NCBI RefSeq assembly: GCF_000182925.2
Contig: NC_026505.1
Coordinates: 2,728,001 to 2,792,000 of the forward strand
Length of the DNA: 64,000 bases
Source: Neurospora crassa OR74A
Taxonomy: Eukaryota > Ascomycota > Sordariomycetes > Sordariales > Sordariaceae
Direction of reading: 5' to 3'
The notes below the pieces were generated by a model. That model saw nothing but the letters and a program-made list of their open reading frames with translations, had not been told where the DNA came from and made no database searches. This document shows, piece by piece, positions 13,511 through 25,035 of the stretch; the stretch's first letter is position 1; the number at the start of each line of letters is the position of its first letter. Made by a program: the position numbers and the translations under genes.

Positions 13511-15242
13511 TGTTGGCCCAGGCTAATCTACCTTGATCCAGGCTGACGGGACCAAAAATGTCACCCTGGCCTAGTTATTTTCTGGGAATGTCAGCACTCA
13601 AGAGAAGCCGGAATGCCGTGCGATAGTGGCACGGTGCATGTGAGGGGGGGAGTAGAGGCAAGTGAGCAAGGCTGCTCAGCGAGGACAAACCAAGAACGAA
13701 TCGTATATCGCGGCGCGCAACCACCACGTTTGTGTAGTAGACGGAACTGACTTTGGGGTGAGACAGGACTTATACCGGGAGGCCGAACGGGAGGGGGGAC
13801 TGGGGCATCGGGCAGGGGGTGATTTTAGGTAAAGCAAACAAACCAAATTTGACCAAAGCCTCAGACGACATGTAGCCGGGCGAGGCCGAGAGTGTCGTTG
13901 GTGAAAAAAAATCGTTTCCATTGATGCTTCTCCATCCCTGGGGAAAGCCACTCGGAGATTGCACCGCAGTGAGTGGAAATATTAATATCGGGAAGGAGCT
14001 AGGTTCGGTCTCTGCAACTGCACTCTGCAAACCATCACCAACAGCCTTTGTCTAAAGAAGGAGCGACACAAAGTGTGTCGACACCGGCAAGAGACACAGT
14101 ATGGCATAGGCAACTTAACCTTGACCTCTTCTCCCAGCAGAACCTGGTACTCAAGTAGTATGCCCCCTTCTGGCGTATTATTGCACCGGGGCTTGCAACA
14201 CTGTGACAGATGCAAACATGAGGGGTATTCATGCAGACCAAGTGTTGGGAACAAGCCTCTGGCCATGGTAATTCCATGAGGGTTGAGGCATTACCAACAT
14301 CCAATCCTTTGATCAACACTAGACACGAGGTTGTTGAGGCACAATCCACGCTGGTACCACCGCACCTCCGCGGAGTCTAGGTAGCTGACGGCATGGACCG
14401 CGAGCGCATGTCGTGATACCCCAACCCAACCCGGGCATGAGGTCGCATGATCCCGCTCGACATGTGTATCGGGTAGAATACCAATCCTCCGAGCCTCAAG
14501 GCCATTGTTGGGAATCCTTCCAAAGGGCTAGAAGCTTCATGACCCGACGGCTGAAGTTGCTGAACATTGGCGGCTTCTTTGAATGCTCGTACCGTGTCCC
14601 GCTAAACAAGTCTATGATTTTTTTTTTTGTCATTTGAGGCATTGCGCTCGTCTTGGATATTATCGGCAAGGTAGAAATGACGGGGTGAGAAGAGACAGTC
14701 CGTCTTTGTCAACTCTCAACTCTCTCACAGTTGAAGGTTATGAATGGCCTTCATTGGAAGAAGACGGAAGACATACCAGACGCACCATCACTCCTGCCAA
14801 GACCTGCCCGCTTGATGCGTTATGTATCTCAGCTTATCGCGGCTGGCTCCACCAATGCCAAGCCTTCGGCTCTCCCACCTATCCTTGCCTGCCGAACGTC
14901 GTCCGCTCCCTGCGCGATGACGGAGCTTGTGGAAGCTCCCTTTGTCTTCATGTCACGGGCCTGTCATTTTGTCAGATTCCGGCCTTTCATCTGCCACCTT
15001 CGCCGGAATTCCACCGCATCAGTGCACAGCAGCGAAGTCAGCAAACAGCACCTTTCACTTTGAATAACACATCCTATCGAAGCCACGTTATCGTGGCTGA
15101 AACCCTCCTTTAGCCTTGCTTTCTACCATGTGTCGAACTACGTTTCCAAAACGGTCTCGTTCGTTTGCATGCTGTACCTAGGAGTTCTTGACCTTTGTTG
15201 AAAGTAACATATACAATTTGCGACACTTTCATATTCCATACT
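13511..15242. other. Intergenic region, divergent promoters
   Basis: This 1.7-kb stretch separates the divergent membrane-protein gene (-) and OMA1 (+), so it should contain both promoters. Several open frames of 60-176 codons occur but show no domain, no signal peptide and no plausible splicing partner. I see no RNA gene. Confidence 0.5.
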
Positions 15243-16636
15243 ATGCTTCCTAATCTCCGACCATCGCTTGGTGTAGCTTCCACAGTGATCGGGCAACGGA
15301 CCGGTCTCGCAGCTGTTGTAGGCATCCAGGCAGTCGCTGCTACGTCTAGAGCTTTTCGAACATGCGCATGCCTCAGCGCAGCATTATCTCCGACAGCGGT
15401 CACCTCACAAGCCAGCCGAAGCATCATACACGACAACCCAACCTTCCAACAGCCCCGAGCCTACCGGCGATGTGTAGCGAGCCCTACCTTTACACCGACG
15501 CCAACACCATGGCGACCGACGACAACCCGCCTACCCCCAATCACCGGCCCTCCTCCATGGGCACAACAACGCCGTTCCGCCTCAGACTGGTGGAACCGCT
15601 CCTTTAACGAGCGTGCCGACCCCTACGGTGTCCACCGCCGCTACGCCGACCCGCTCTTCACGAACCAAGACCTCAAGAGGGCCGCACGGCACCAAAACAC
15701 CAAATATCTTCTGGTCTTCTGCGTCGCGGGAACCGTCATTTTCTACTTCATCAACCTCGAGACGGTGCCCGTTTCGGGCCGTACGCGCTTCAACATCTAC
15801 TCGCGCAAGCTGGTACTCGAGGCCGGCGAACTTTCCTTCCGCCGCTTACTGTACGATTTGCAAAAGCAAGGCGTCGCCATCCTGCCTGACTGGGACTGGC
15901 GCACGCAGCGCGTGAAGCGGGTGATGGCGAAGCTGATTCCCTTTAGCGGCATGAAAGACGAAAAATGGGAGATTTTCGTGATTGATGATCCGCACAAGGC
16001 CAACGCGTTCGTTTTGCCCGGGGGGAAGGTGTTTGTTTTCAGCGGGATATTGAACCTAGCTAGGACAGACTCGCAGTTGGCGACGGTGCTCGGTCACGAG
16101 ATTGCGCATAACGTCGCCGACCATGTTGGCGAGCGCATGTCGCAAACCCTGGGCCTGAATATCTTGCTTTATAGTTTGGTGGTGCTCTGCGGCGCTTTGG
16201 GACTTGGGGCCATCATCGCCCAGTTTGCGGGCGCGTGGGCGCTCGACACTGCGATCTCGAACCCGATGAGCCGCAAGCAGGAGAGCGAGGCGGATTATAT
16301 CGGCTTGATGATGATGGCGGAGGCATGCTATGATCCGCGGGAGGCGGTAACGTTTTGGGAGAAGATGGATAGGATGTCAAAAGGAGAAGTGCCCGAGTGG
16401 ATGAGCACGCATCCTTCGGTAAGTTTGAGCTCCACTTGCTCGTGTCGGTTCATTGATTGTTGAGAATGGTACTGACACTGTCGGCACAGCACTCGAACAG
16501 AATCGAAAAGATTCTAGAGTGGTTGCCAGAAGCCCTGGAAAAGAGAGAGAGGAGTGATTGCCGTACTACTTCCTCGTTTGCGGACCTCTTCAGGCAGGCG
16601 TTGTTGAATGGTGCCATAGAAATTCGCCAATATTAG
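15243..16636 (+). CDS. oma1: Mitochondrial inner-membrane metalloprotease OMA1 (M48)
   Basis: Exons 15243-16418 and 16490-16636, with a 71-bp intron (GTAAGT donor, GCACAG acceptor), give 440 aa. The frame stays open upstream of 15243 but has no earlier ATG. The first 110 residues are rich in Arg, Ala, Ser and Thr and poor in acidic residues, which fits a mitochondrial presequence. A transmembrane segment lies at about 154-172. The zinc protease core carries H285-E-I-A-H289 and the third-ligand helix ESEADYIG near residue 350, followed by the HPSHSNR-type block that the splice restores. OMA1 is a stress-activated peptidase that degrades or processes inner-membrane proteins and works beside the i-AAA/m-AAA proteases. 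Domain order and length match the fungal family and no catalytic residue is missing. Confidence 0.93.
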
Positions 16637-17204
16637 ACTCGCTTCAGAGACTCTATCTACTTCTGGATAACGGCGTGATCGCATAAACAAGGGTACCAAT
16701 GGGCGGAAGTGATATCATAGGCAGCGAGGCGTTTGATCTTTCTTTTTGGGAATATCATGGATTATTGGGCATACAACACTTTGGAGAGTACAATAAGGTT
16801 GAGGAGATATTAGACCACAGCATTTTTGTACAAATGAAATTCCTACGGCGGGAGGCCAGTAACAAGTCTCAGGTGGCGACATCCCAGTTTCTTTCACACA
16901 TAGAAACTATCCGCCGCCCACCAGGATATTCCATGCCCATACCTAGTAACTGGCTTAGCCTCTGATTAGTCTCGGTATCTGGTATTTGAATCTGAATGCA
17001 ACGCATCTTCGGGGTATCTTCGCTCAAAACACAATTAACACCTTTGTCCGGTTCCCTAACCATAATTCCCTCTGCTTCCCCTTTCATGCTTCGTCAAGGT
17101 TACTCAGATTCCACGATCAGAGTGTCATCCTCATTCAAAGGCTCTTACCAGGGACCGAATCCTACTCCAGGAAGCAAAGCAATGCCACCACACTTCTTTT
17201 CGTC
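16637..17204. other. Intergenic region between convergent genes
   Basis: OMA1 (+) and the GTPase gene (-) end towards each other here, so this 568-bp gap should hold both 3' UTRs. I see no independent gene. Confidence 0.5.
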
Positions 17205-18438
17205 CTAACCTCTCTTCTTCCCGAACAACGGTAACCACCCCGTGGTAAGACTCTTCCACAATCCACCCACCTTACTCTTCGTCGCCGTACTCGCCACCTC
17301 CGAATCCCTCTTTAACAAACTCTCGCTCCCACCCCTTTCAATCTCACCCTTCTTCTCCTTATACTCTTTCCTATTTCTCACCGCCTCCCTAGCCACCTGC
17401 TCAAAAACCGCATCAACATTCTCCCCCGTTACACCCGCCGACGTCTCAAACCACGACTCACCCAGTGTCAGCTTCTTGGCGGCTTCCTTCCCTTCCTTTG
17501 TTGACACCTTCCTCTCTCCAATTTCACTGAGTCCGAGTCCGAGTCCGCTCAGTGAACCAGCAGCGGCAGCGGCAGTAGCAGCAATAGCAGCGCCGCCCAG
17601 GATATCCACGTCGTTCTTGTTTCCCACCATCACCATGGCGAATTCTCTGACCACGTTTCTGGTTGTCTTTTTGAGGTGGAGATAATGCGCCTTGGATCCT
17701 CGGCCGATCGGTTTGTTAAAGGGCACCAAGTTCTCGCTGAACTGTGGGAGGGAGGCAAAGTGCTCACAGATGGCGGAGGCGATGGATACGGCATGTTGTA
17801 GGGAGGATGGATCGGTAACGGAGTAGACGATGAGGGCGCCATCGTACTCGGTGAGAGTGCGTGTCCATAGATGCGGGTGCGTGGTGCGCGTGGTGGTAGA
17901 CCAGGGGTGGGGGAGCTCGAGGGTGTGGAGGGTGTAGACCGTTGAGTTTTCGCCGCTGGAAGAGCTATCTGAGGGGAGGGGAAGGAGGAATCGGTTGGGT
18001 TTTGAGGTGGAGGGGTGGCGATGAGTTTTGGAGAACTGGAAGAAACTTGCGTTAGAAGCTGCTTGTGCAAGAGGTGGGGAAGATCATGATTCTATACTCG
18101 GAATCGTTGTCGCCGTTGATCTTGTCGGTGCCCGAATGTGTTTGCCATCAAACGAACAAATAGTGATCGAGAAGGGGAGGGGTTAGCGCATTCCTGCTTA
18201 CCTTCTGAACGAGTGTCGTCTTTCCTACTCCCTCTGCGCCGAGAATGAGGATCTTGATTTCCTCTTGTTTGGGTTCTTGTGACGATGTCGAATTGTGCGG
18301 ATCGAGGTTGGAGAGCGCATCATTTGCGCCACTATCGGAAAGTCGCTTGTATTCTTCCGAGGGCGAATCCTTCCATCGCAGGACGGCTTTTAGGTACTGG
18401 AGCTCATCCTCAGTCCAGGCAAGGAGGGAGTTCACCAT
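17205..18438 (-). CDS. Atypical Ras-like small GTPase
   Basis: Exons 18438-18202 and 18035-17205, separated by a 166-bp intron (GTAAGC donor; CTAACGC branch 15 nt before the TTCCAG acceptor), give 355 aa. The P-loop is G67-A-E-G-V-G-K-T74, the base-recognition motif N218-K-N-D221 lies in MVMVGNKND, and ETSAG is the G5 motif. These are Ras-superfamily signatures. The protein is longer than the usual 190-220 aa. It has an N-terminal extension of 60 residues, a Ser-rich insert after the P-loop, an Ala/Gly-rich insert after NKND, and a basic C-terminus without a CaaX box. The usual G3 motif DxxG is not obvious (an LELPHPW segment sits there), so GTP hydrolysis may be altered. A 23-24-nt coding-looking stretch near 18098-18120 inside the intron could be a microexon, but it does not keep the frame. 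Partner and pathway are unknown. Confidence 0.75.
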
Positions 18439-19802
18439 CTTGGCGACTGTCGCGAGTAGCGGTGGTGCTCGATCAACTGGTGCGGGGGTTGCGCCGGGAG
18501 AAGGATCCTGCCCTGCTCCGGGGCAGAAAATAGTTGCTTGCTTGTTGACCGCAAAAGGATTGGCGGTCAGTGTTTGGAGCGAAAGTTTGCGAAAAAGTGA
18601 AACGAAGGTCAAGGGTTTGTGGCTGCCCCTTCTTTGACAGAAGCGAAAAAAAAGCGTGTTTCAAGACCTTCCATCCGATCTGAGGGCAGAGTGAAGGTAA
18701 AGTTCTGGGCACAGACGTCCTCTAGGACGGACTTTGGGTGACTTCTGATATTTTTGGGCCAACTTTCCAGTATAGCCGGTTGCCTTGAAGGAATCTTTTG
18801 CCCATATCAAGGTGACTGTTTGCTTAACACTTCGCTGGTCCTCGCCGTCGTAGTCGATGCTACGCCCGCGGCATCTCAACCAGCTCAAGAACGTAGGCAC
18901 TTTCGGAGCGTTCGAGCTGTCGATACCGGCGAGGCGTTTTGTGGATCGGAAAGGAAGAAATATTCTGATTGACGGGTTCCCTTGGCGACCGACCCCTCGG
19001 GAATCCGTTGTTTCTATACCGTGATTTTACGACTTCCTCGGCGACTGCCAACATCACCTCCTTCTGAAGGTGTGGCAAAACGTAGAGGTGGTATGCTCGA
19101 TGTTGGTTTCGATCTCGATTGTGCGCCATCTCAATTAGTCACGATTTGGTAGCTTTGGATGACCCGAGGTCGACGTCACCTGGCTATCTGAAATACAATA
19201 TTTCAACTCATCGATGGTGAAGACGGATATAGACAGGTAGGTACATGGCCCCAAATGATCGCCTCATGCCTGACATTGCTGATCTCGGTAGATGAAGAAA
19301 GTTTCTTCGACAGACGGAAGAACAAGAACCTGGCTGGGAGGAGCACGCAGGTCTTCCTCGATCACATGGTATCTGTACTTTAGACGATCATTGGACAATG
19401 AATGATCAATAAGCATCAGTCACAAAACGAGCTGGGAAGGAGCATGTGTAGATGTGTATCACGATATGGATATATTGCTATCTGGAAGGAAGGAGCCATC
19501 ATTTGCATCAATATCATCTCTTTGGTGGGTGGAAGGAACTCGCGCCTCTTGCCGCTATCCGCGGAGACGTGTTCCGTTATTCATGTCGGGTACTACTGTA
19601 CTCTTTCCAGCCGCGAACTTGATCAAATTTTTCCCATGACAGGTCTTTGGTCTCTCCGGTTTTGAGTTAATTCGCAGCTATGTTGCTCCTTGACACCTAA
19701 CGGAGCAGTTTCCTCCACGCTCCGTAAACCAACATGAGGAATGACTCAATTCGTAGATGTATCTTCCTTGATCAATCCAAAAGGTAGTAGCGGTCGGAAG
19801 TA
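18439..19802. other. Intergenic region
   Basis: The minus-strand frame of the GTPase stays open upstream of its ATG to about 18612 but contains no earlier ATG, so this is treated as leader. The remaining 1.2 kb shows no gene with family features. It should contain the GTPase promoter and the 3' end of the small gene at 19.8-20.2 kb. Confidence 0.45.
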
Positions 19803-20168
19803 TTATCTTAATTGTTCTAGGAATTCGATACGGCGAGTAACCGCTACCATCATCTCGGTAATGAAATCCAAGCGCTCTTCTACTTCCATAGCCTCCTGAA
19901 GTATACGCGCCGTCTCAGTGACCCAATTTGATGGGTGCAAGTGATCTGGCAAAGCTAACAAGCCACGAAGAGTGTCTCGGAGGGCCTGTAAAGTCGTTCT
20001 CATTTGTATGTGCTAAAGATTCGTGAGTGTTAGTCCAGTGCTGCCGTTGAAAGAGGGTCCTGCAAATGGATGACTTACTTCTGCACTCAACACTAAGAGA
20101 AGGTCATAATAACCTCTATGGAGGGCAATAATGGCCACGTTCAATGGTCCAAGGCTGGGAGTCGGCAT
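19803..20168 (-). CDS. Small helical protein of unknown function
   Basis: Exons 20168-20079 and 20012-19803 (GTAAGT donor, CTTTAG acceptor, 66-bp intron) give 99 aa starting MPTPSLGPLN. An in-frame ATG at 20219 would give 116 aa. I prefer 20168 because a GTATGC...ACAG pair just upstream could be a 5' UTR intron that removes the earlier ATG. The product is almost entirely amphipathic helix, rich in Leu, Arg and Glu, with no signal peptide and no cysteine pattern. It does not resemble a family I can name. The splice joins one coherent helical stretch (LLLVLSAE to HIQMRTTLQALRD), which supports a real gene. Expression evidence would settle it. Confidence 0.5.
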
Positions 20169-22350
20169 TTTCCCTGTGTTCTGTTTGTGAAAGAGGTGAG
20201 CTTTTAACTGGGAACTCATTTGGCCTCTTGCATACCTCTACTTTGGATGGGAACCCACACGATGTAAAATCTTCACTCTTCTTTTTGGAAGGCTGCGTCG
20301 TGAAACAACTGGTGTTGTTGATACAAATCAAGTCGATCTATCCTGGCGGAATCCGGGGGTGAACACTTGGGGAGAGGGCTAGGTGTTCAGATATATACGC
20401 CTCTAGAGAAGAAATCTGGGTCCCTATCGGACATCCGGGATAAAATTAAAAAGCCCATATATTCTACATATATCTTGCATTGCGCTTGCATGGAGGTTAA
20501 ACCCCTCTTGAGGCAAAGGATAAAGTTGGCTGATGCTGAGAGCTCTTGAACGACAAGGCACTCTGGTGGACACTCCGCAATGATTTCTCAGGCGATTATG
20601 TAGCTGACGGCAAATAACAAAGGCACAAAATTCAAGTTTGAGATGCAAGTGATGCAATTGTAAGTTTAACAGTTGGCATCTGTAGACACTCGTCATCACA
20701 GAACCCTAGAGCTGCCACCTGTGCGGCGCTGTCTAGTCCACACACGAGCCTGGGGTAAGTATCAGGCTCCGCGTTTGGTTATTATAATAACACATTTTTT
20801 TTTTCCCGCTCTACGTGATCAAGCGGTATGTGAGCCAGAAAACCTTGCTCGGTGCGCGGTACTGGTGGAACAAGTTTCGTAGGTCTGCATACATGTTCAG
20901 TTGGAACGTTGACCTGGGCAACCGACCTTTTTCATTTTTCTACCATTGTACCCCTTTTCTTGCCCCTTCTCACGCTTGATGACATCGCAGAGGTTCCTTC
21001 TCTACCCTTGTTCCATAGATCGCAGGGCGTTGTTGTCGTATAACTGTCTTTGCCCTTTTTCTTCTGGAATTTTATTTTATTTTTTTATTTTTTTTTTCAA
21101 TTTTTTTTTTCATGTCTGATTTGAGAACATACCCAAGGCACAAAGAACGGCAATTGACAGCTAGGTAGTAATATTTCCGGTCTGCGCAGTTAGGCAGTAT
21201 GTGTCATTGAAGCTTATGCTAACATCGAAGGTCGGTTGGTCAAAGACCTGCAGAAGAAGCGTGAGCTGCTGCCCCTAAGTAGGAACCTAAAGATCACTAC
21301 TAATATATCGATCATAAGTGACCCTATGGAGCAAGGCAAGCAGCTTGGCATGGAAGCTGACACTGTGGTAAGATAAACGACACTGCATCAGTCATGGATG
21401 CAAATCGATAACATCAAGACACGAGAAAAATGGTGGTCAGTGCTCCAGGCTTCGTAGTATCAGCTATCCACTCATATTACAATGGATACCGTCTGTACCT
21501 GAATGTAGCGATGCATCTCCAAATATTGGTGGCACAAGCTGCAAGGTTGAAGCTGAACAAGGACACTCACCTCCCACACCTCCGCCAAGAAATACTTGAA
21601 ATAAGCCGCGATGCGACGCTGATGAAAACCCCCCCCCCCACAGTCCCCAACAAGCTGTCTGGGGCCCTGTTAAGCGCATCTTGTGCCGGGGAGGGGGGTT
21701 GAGGCGTCAGCCCTTCCCAAAAATGGCCCCATGGCCCAAACCGCCCAGTTCAGAATGGAAGACTCCGTCCCTCGTCTCTGGCTTTTCGGTCGTCGCGATG
21801 GAAACCGAAGGGTCAGGTGTGATGTTGGACTTCGCGCCTTCCCCCCTCATTGGGATATTGGGGCTGGCTGGAAGGCTAGTCAGAGTCTCCTTCTTTAACG
21901 TTGCTCTTTCTCTACTTTTGATCATATGGACTGACTCAACTTTTTCCCCCTATTTTTTCTTACCCCAACCGTTCATGATACTGTTTTCGAGCCAGGGCAG
22001 AACTTCGGGAGCCTAGAGAAGCAGTTGATGGTTTCTCTCGACCAATTACACCAAGGGCAAGCTCAGTTGTTGTCTCGCTACCTACGGAGAGACGACAGCC
22101 CATCGACAGTCTTCAGCTGCCGCCCGGGATCAAGCCAAGCAACTGCAGTCGCCTCTCAGCTCGTTGGCTTGGGTCTCATCCATTCATTTCTATAGGTAGT
22201 CAGGGGATCTCAAAGTCAATAACCACTCATTTTCTTTCCTAATCCTCCTTTCGTTCATCTCCTCAAATTTTCCGAATCCTCTCGGGTCGGGATCTTTGCC
22301 CTTGACGTCGCGATCTATAGCACACTGGACATTAGAATTATTAGCCGCCG
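20169..22350. other. Intergenic region, divergent promoters
   Basis: About 2.2 kb between the small minus-strand gene and the DUF3433 gene. It has poly-T and T/A-rich tracts at 20790-20805 and 21070-21115, a C-run near 21630, and pyrimidine-rich sequence before 22351. Short open frames are present but none has features of a real protein. Confidence 0.45.
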
Positions 22351-25035
22351 ATGGATTACCTATACGCGCCGCATCCACTGGCGCGGCCGCCGCTGCACTC
22401 TGCGCCTTCGACAGGCTCCTTCAGCCGAATATCGACTGTCTCGGACCTCACAGAGTTCGACAACGTTCAACCACGCCCGTCGCTGGTCTCTCTTCAGTCA
22501 GATTACGACAATGGTGGATCGAATCATCAAGGTTATGACGCCAAAAGAGAAAGCGGACATGTCTACACGGGAGCCCAGACCGGCTGGTCTGCGCTAGTAA
22601 ACTTGCCAAGTTTAGGAGGGGGAGGCGCCAGAAATAGCAGCTACGAGCCAGTGCAGGGGCAGTTCTCGGAACACTCATCACTAACCCAACATCAAACTCC
22701 ACCATTCGAGCGCACCAGACATAGCCAAGGCCGCTCTTTTGCCGTCCGCGCTGCTCATCTGAACCGACGGCATGATGCGATTCCGGAAGAGGATGGCATC
22801 GATCTCGGCCTCATCCAGTCCGCCGCGCCCCTAGGCGGCAGCCCGGCTCCAGCTCCAGTCCCCTACCTACGCGTGGAGCCTGTCTTCGATGTCAGTGCAG
22901 CCTTGGGTCCGTCGACTGACGCGGACGACAAGTTCATCAGGTCTCTACAAGAACAGGAAGCCCGGGGCAAACTCACTGGTGGCTTGGGTGCTGGAATTCG
23001 CACAGATGCCGTCGTGACCGAATCGGCTCTGCTGGCTACAAGTCCCATCTCTGACCGAGGCTCCTCTATGCGACGCTCGTTCACGCGAGCTGCTGCACGT
23101 CTAAGCCGGCATGACACCGTCAAGCAGTTGGCGCAGCAGGAGGCAAACAAAAGAGGGAAAGTGATCGAGGTGGTGATGGACGACGATGTTGTTAGCAATT
23201 TGGGAAAGTATGACTTGAGCGTCGTGGCTGGACCAAACGGGGGATCAAAGAGTCCGTATGGGCAAATGCGGCAGACGACGTTTCCTACGATGAAGAGGAC
23301 GGAAAAGCATGTGTTCTACCCCACGCCTGACTGGAAGCCCTTCTCCATGAGATGGCCATATCTGGTGTCCCTCATTATTGTTTCCATCGTGGCGGCCGGC
23401 GGCGTGGAAGTCCTTTACCAAAGATCAGCCAAGCAGCCATTGGTGGTCTTCAAGTCACCCACCGATATTACACCCACGGCGTATTTCTGCGTAAAATTCC
23501 TGCCGACGCTCATTGCCGTCACGTATGGTGTGCTTTGGCAGATCACCAACTTCCAAGTGATGCGCCTAGAGGCTTTCTATCAGCTCTCAAAGGAGGACGG
23601 TTCCCTCGCAGCAGAGTCCATCAACGTGGACTACTTCAGCTTCTTCAACCTCTTCCGACCTATTCGTGCCCTTCATTACAAACACTATGCGGTAGCGGTT
23701 TCTACCATAGCGAGTCTTCTCGCCAATGCGCTGGTTCCGACCCTCTGCTCCGCCTGCATCGTCCTCTCACCCGACCGCGACACTCGCCTCCGGAACCCAA
23801 ACGACGAGAAGCGCATTTCCATCCACGCCGTCTGGCCACGCATCCTCACCCTCACACTCGTCACAATTGCCGTATTTGGCTGCGTTCTCTTCTACCAACT
23901 CCAAAGCCGTCGTTCCGGCCTCCTCGCCGACATCAAGGGCATCGCCGGTCTCGCTTCCATGGCCACCGTCAGTCATATCCTCATGGACTTCAAAGACATG
24001 GACGTGGCCACGCACAAGGACATCCACAACAAGCTTAAGAACCACCGCTACGTTCTGCGCAACTCAGCCCTTGCGCCCGCCGACGAAGTCTACAATAAAC
24101 CGCTGTCGAAAAAGGAACAAGACCGCGAGCGCTACACAGGCAGCCACCTCGACGAGAACCCGCACCCGCTCTCCCTGCGTGCTGCGGGCGCCATCCCTTT
24201 TATCACCTTCATCACCCTCTTCTCCGTCCTGATCCCCTGCGTTCTCTTCACTCCCGCCAATGTCCTGGCCGACCGCGCGCCCTGGGTGATCACTGCCCTA
24301 GCCGTCTGCCTCAAGCTCAGCTGGGGCGCCATGGAAAATGACGTGCGCATGATGGAGCCGTACTACATCCTCTCTACAAAGCGGCACGCGCCTCCTAAGA
24401 CACTGACGCTCGACTACAGGTCCATGCCCTTCGGCGGGTGGGTCGCGCTTAATGGGGCCATGAACGGACACTGGCTAGTGAGCTTCGTCGGGTTTGGTAG
24501 CGTTATGGCGGAGTTTTTGACGGTGTTGGCTACGAGCTTGGCAAGCGTCGAGGGGAGGGTGTTTGTAAAGGCCACGAAGGAAGCGTTGTTGGCTGAGTTC
24601 ATCGAGGCTGGGGACGACGAGAATGGTACAAACTCAATCAACGCGTGGCAGGAAACGCCGCTTTCCTTTTGGATCTCACTGTGTTTGGCGGACTTTGTTC
24701 TGCTTTACATGGGAGTGATGGCAACTATTGTGTTCGTCCGGCGGCGCCGTGTGTTCTTGCCGCGGCAGCCGAACACCATTGCGAGTGTGTTGGCATATAT
24801 CCACCAAAGCAAAATGTTGTACGATTTTGTGGGGACAAATAAGCTGAGTAATGCCGAAATGGTGAGGAAGCTGGAGGACCATGTGGGCAAGACTTATGGG
24901 CTGGGATGGTTCCAGGGACGAGATGGGCAAATTCATTGTGGTGTGGATGAAGAGGAGTTGTTGACGGGGTATAGGAGGGGGATGGATTATTCGAAGGCCA
25001 CAAAGCCGTGGGCGGAGGGAGTGGAGTGGTTGTAA
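22351..25035 (+). CDS. Large DUF3433-type integral membrane protein
   Basis: A single uninterrupted frame from the ATG at 22351 encodes 894 aa. Residues 1-330 are soluble, Ser/Gly-rich and probably disordered and cytosolic. Then come two similar membrane blocks. The first (about 330-560) starts with WKPFSMRWPYLVSLI and holds the E/D-rich loop around QLSKEDGSLAAESINVDY. The second (about 600-820) starts near HPLSLRAAGAIPFITF and holds a matching MEPYYILS loop. Each block has several hydrophobic helices. This internal two-fold arrangement with a W-x-P entry to each half is typical of the fungal DUF3433 family, whose function is unknown. No catalytic motif is visible. No intron is needed. Confidence 0.85.
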   Translation: MDYLYAPHPLARPPLHSAPSTGSFSRISTVSDLTEFDNVQPRPSLVSLQSDYDNGGSNHQGYDAKRESGHVYTGAQTGWSALVNLPSLGGGGARNSSYEPVQGQFSEHSSLTQHQTPPFERTRHSQGRSFAVRAAHLNRRHDAIPEEDGIDLGLIQSAAPLGGSPAPAPVPYLRVEPVFDVSAALGPSTDADDKFIRSLQEQEARGKLTGGLGAGIRTDAVVTESALLATSPISDRGSSMRRSFTRAAARLSRHDTVKQLAQQEANKRGKVIEVVMDDDVVSNLGKYDLSVVAGPNGGSKSPYGQMRQTTFPTMKRTEKHVFYPTPDWKPFSMRWPYLVSLIIVSIVAAGGVEVLYQRSAKQPLVVFKSPTDITPTAYFCVKFLPTLIAVTYGVLWQITNFQVMRLEAFYQLSKEDGSLAAESINVDYFSFFNLFRPIRALHYKHYAVAVSTIASLLANALVPTLCSACIVLSPDRDTRLRNPNDEKRISIHAVWPRILTLTLVTIAVFGCVLFYQLQSRRSGLLADIKGIAGLASMATVSHILMDFKDMDVATHKDIHNKLKNHRYVLRNSALAPADEVYNKPLSKKEQDRERYTGSHLDENPHPLSLRAAGAIPFITFITLFSVLIPCVLFTPANVLADRAPWVITALAVCLKLSWGAMENDVRMMEPYYILSTKRHAPPKTLTLDYRSMPFGGWVALNGAMNGHWLVSFVGFGSVMAEFLTVLATSLASVEGRVFVKATKEALLAEFIEAGDDENGTNSINAWQETPLSFWISLCLADFVLLYMGVMATIVFVRRRRVFLPRQPNTIASVLAYIHQSKMLYDFVGTNKLSNAEMVRKLEDHVGKTYGLGWFQGRDGQIHCGVDEEELLTGYRRGMDYSKATKPWAEGVEWL

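Noticed and set aside
20169-20219. Earlier ATG (20219) for the small helical protein
   Set aside because: A plausible 5' UTR intron would remove it and the residues between the two ATGs do not continue the helical pattern. Retained only as an alternative.
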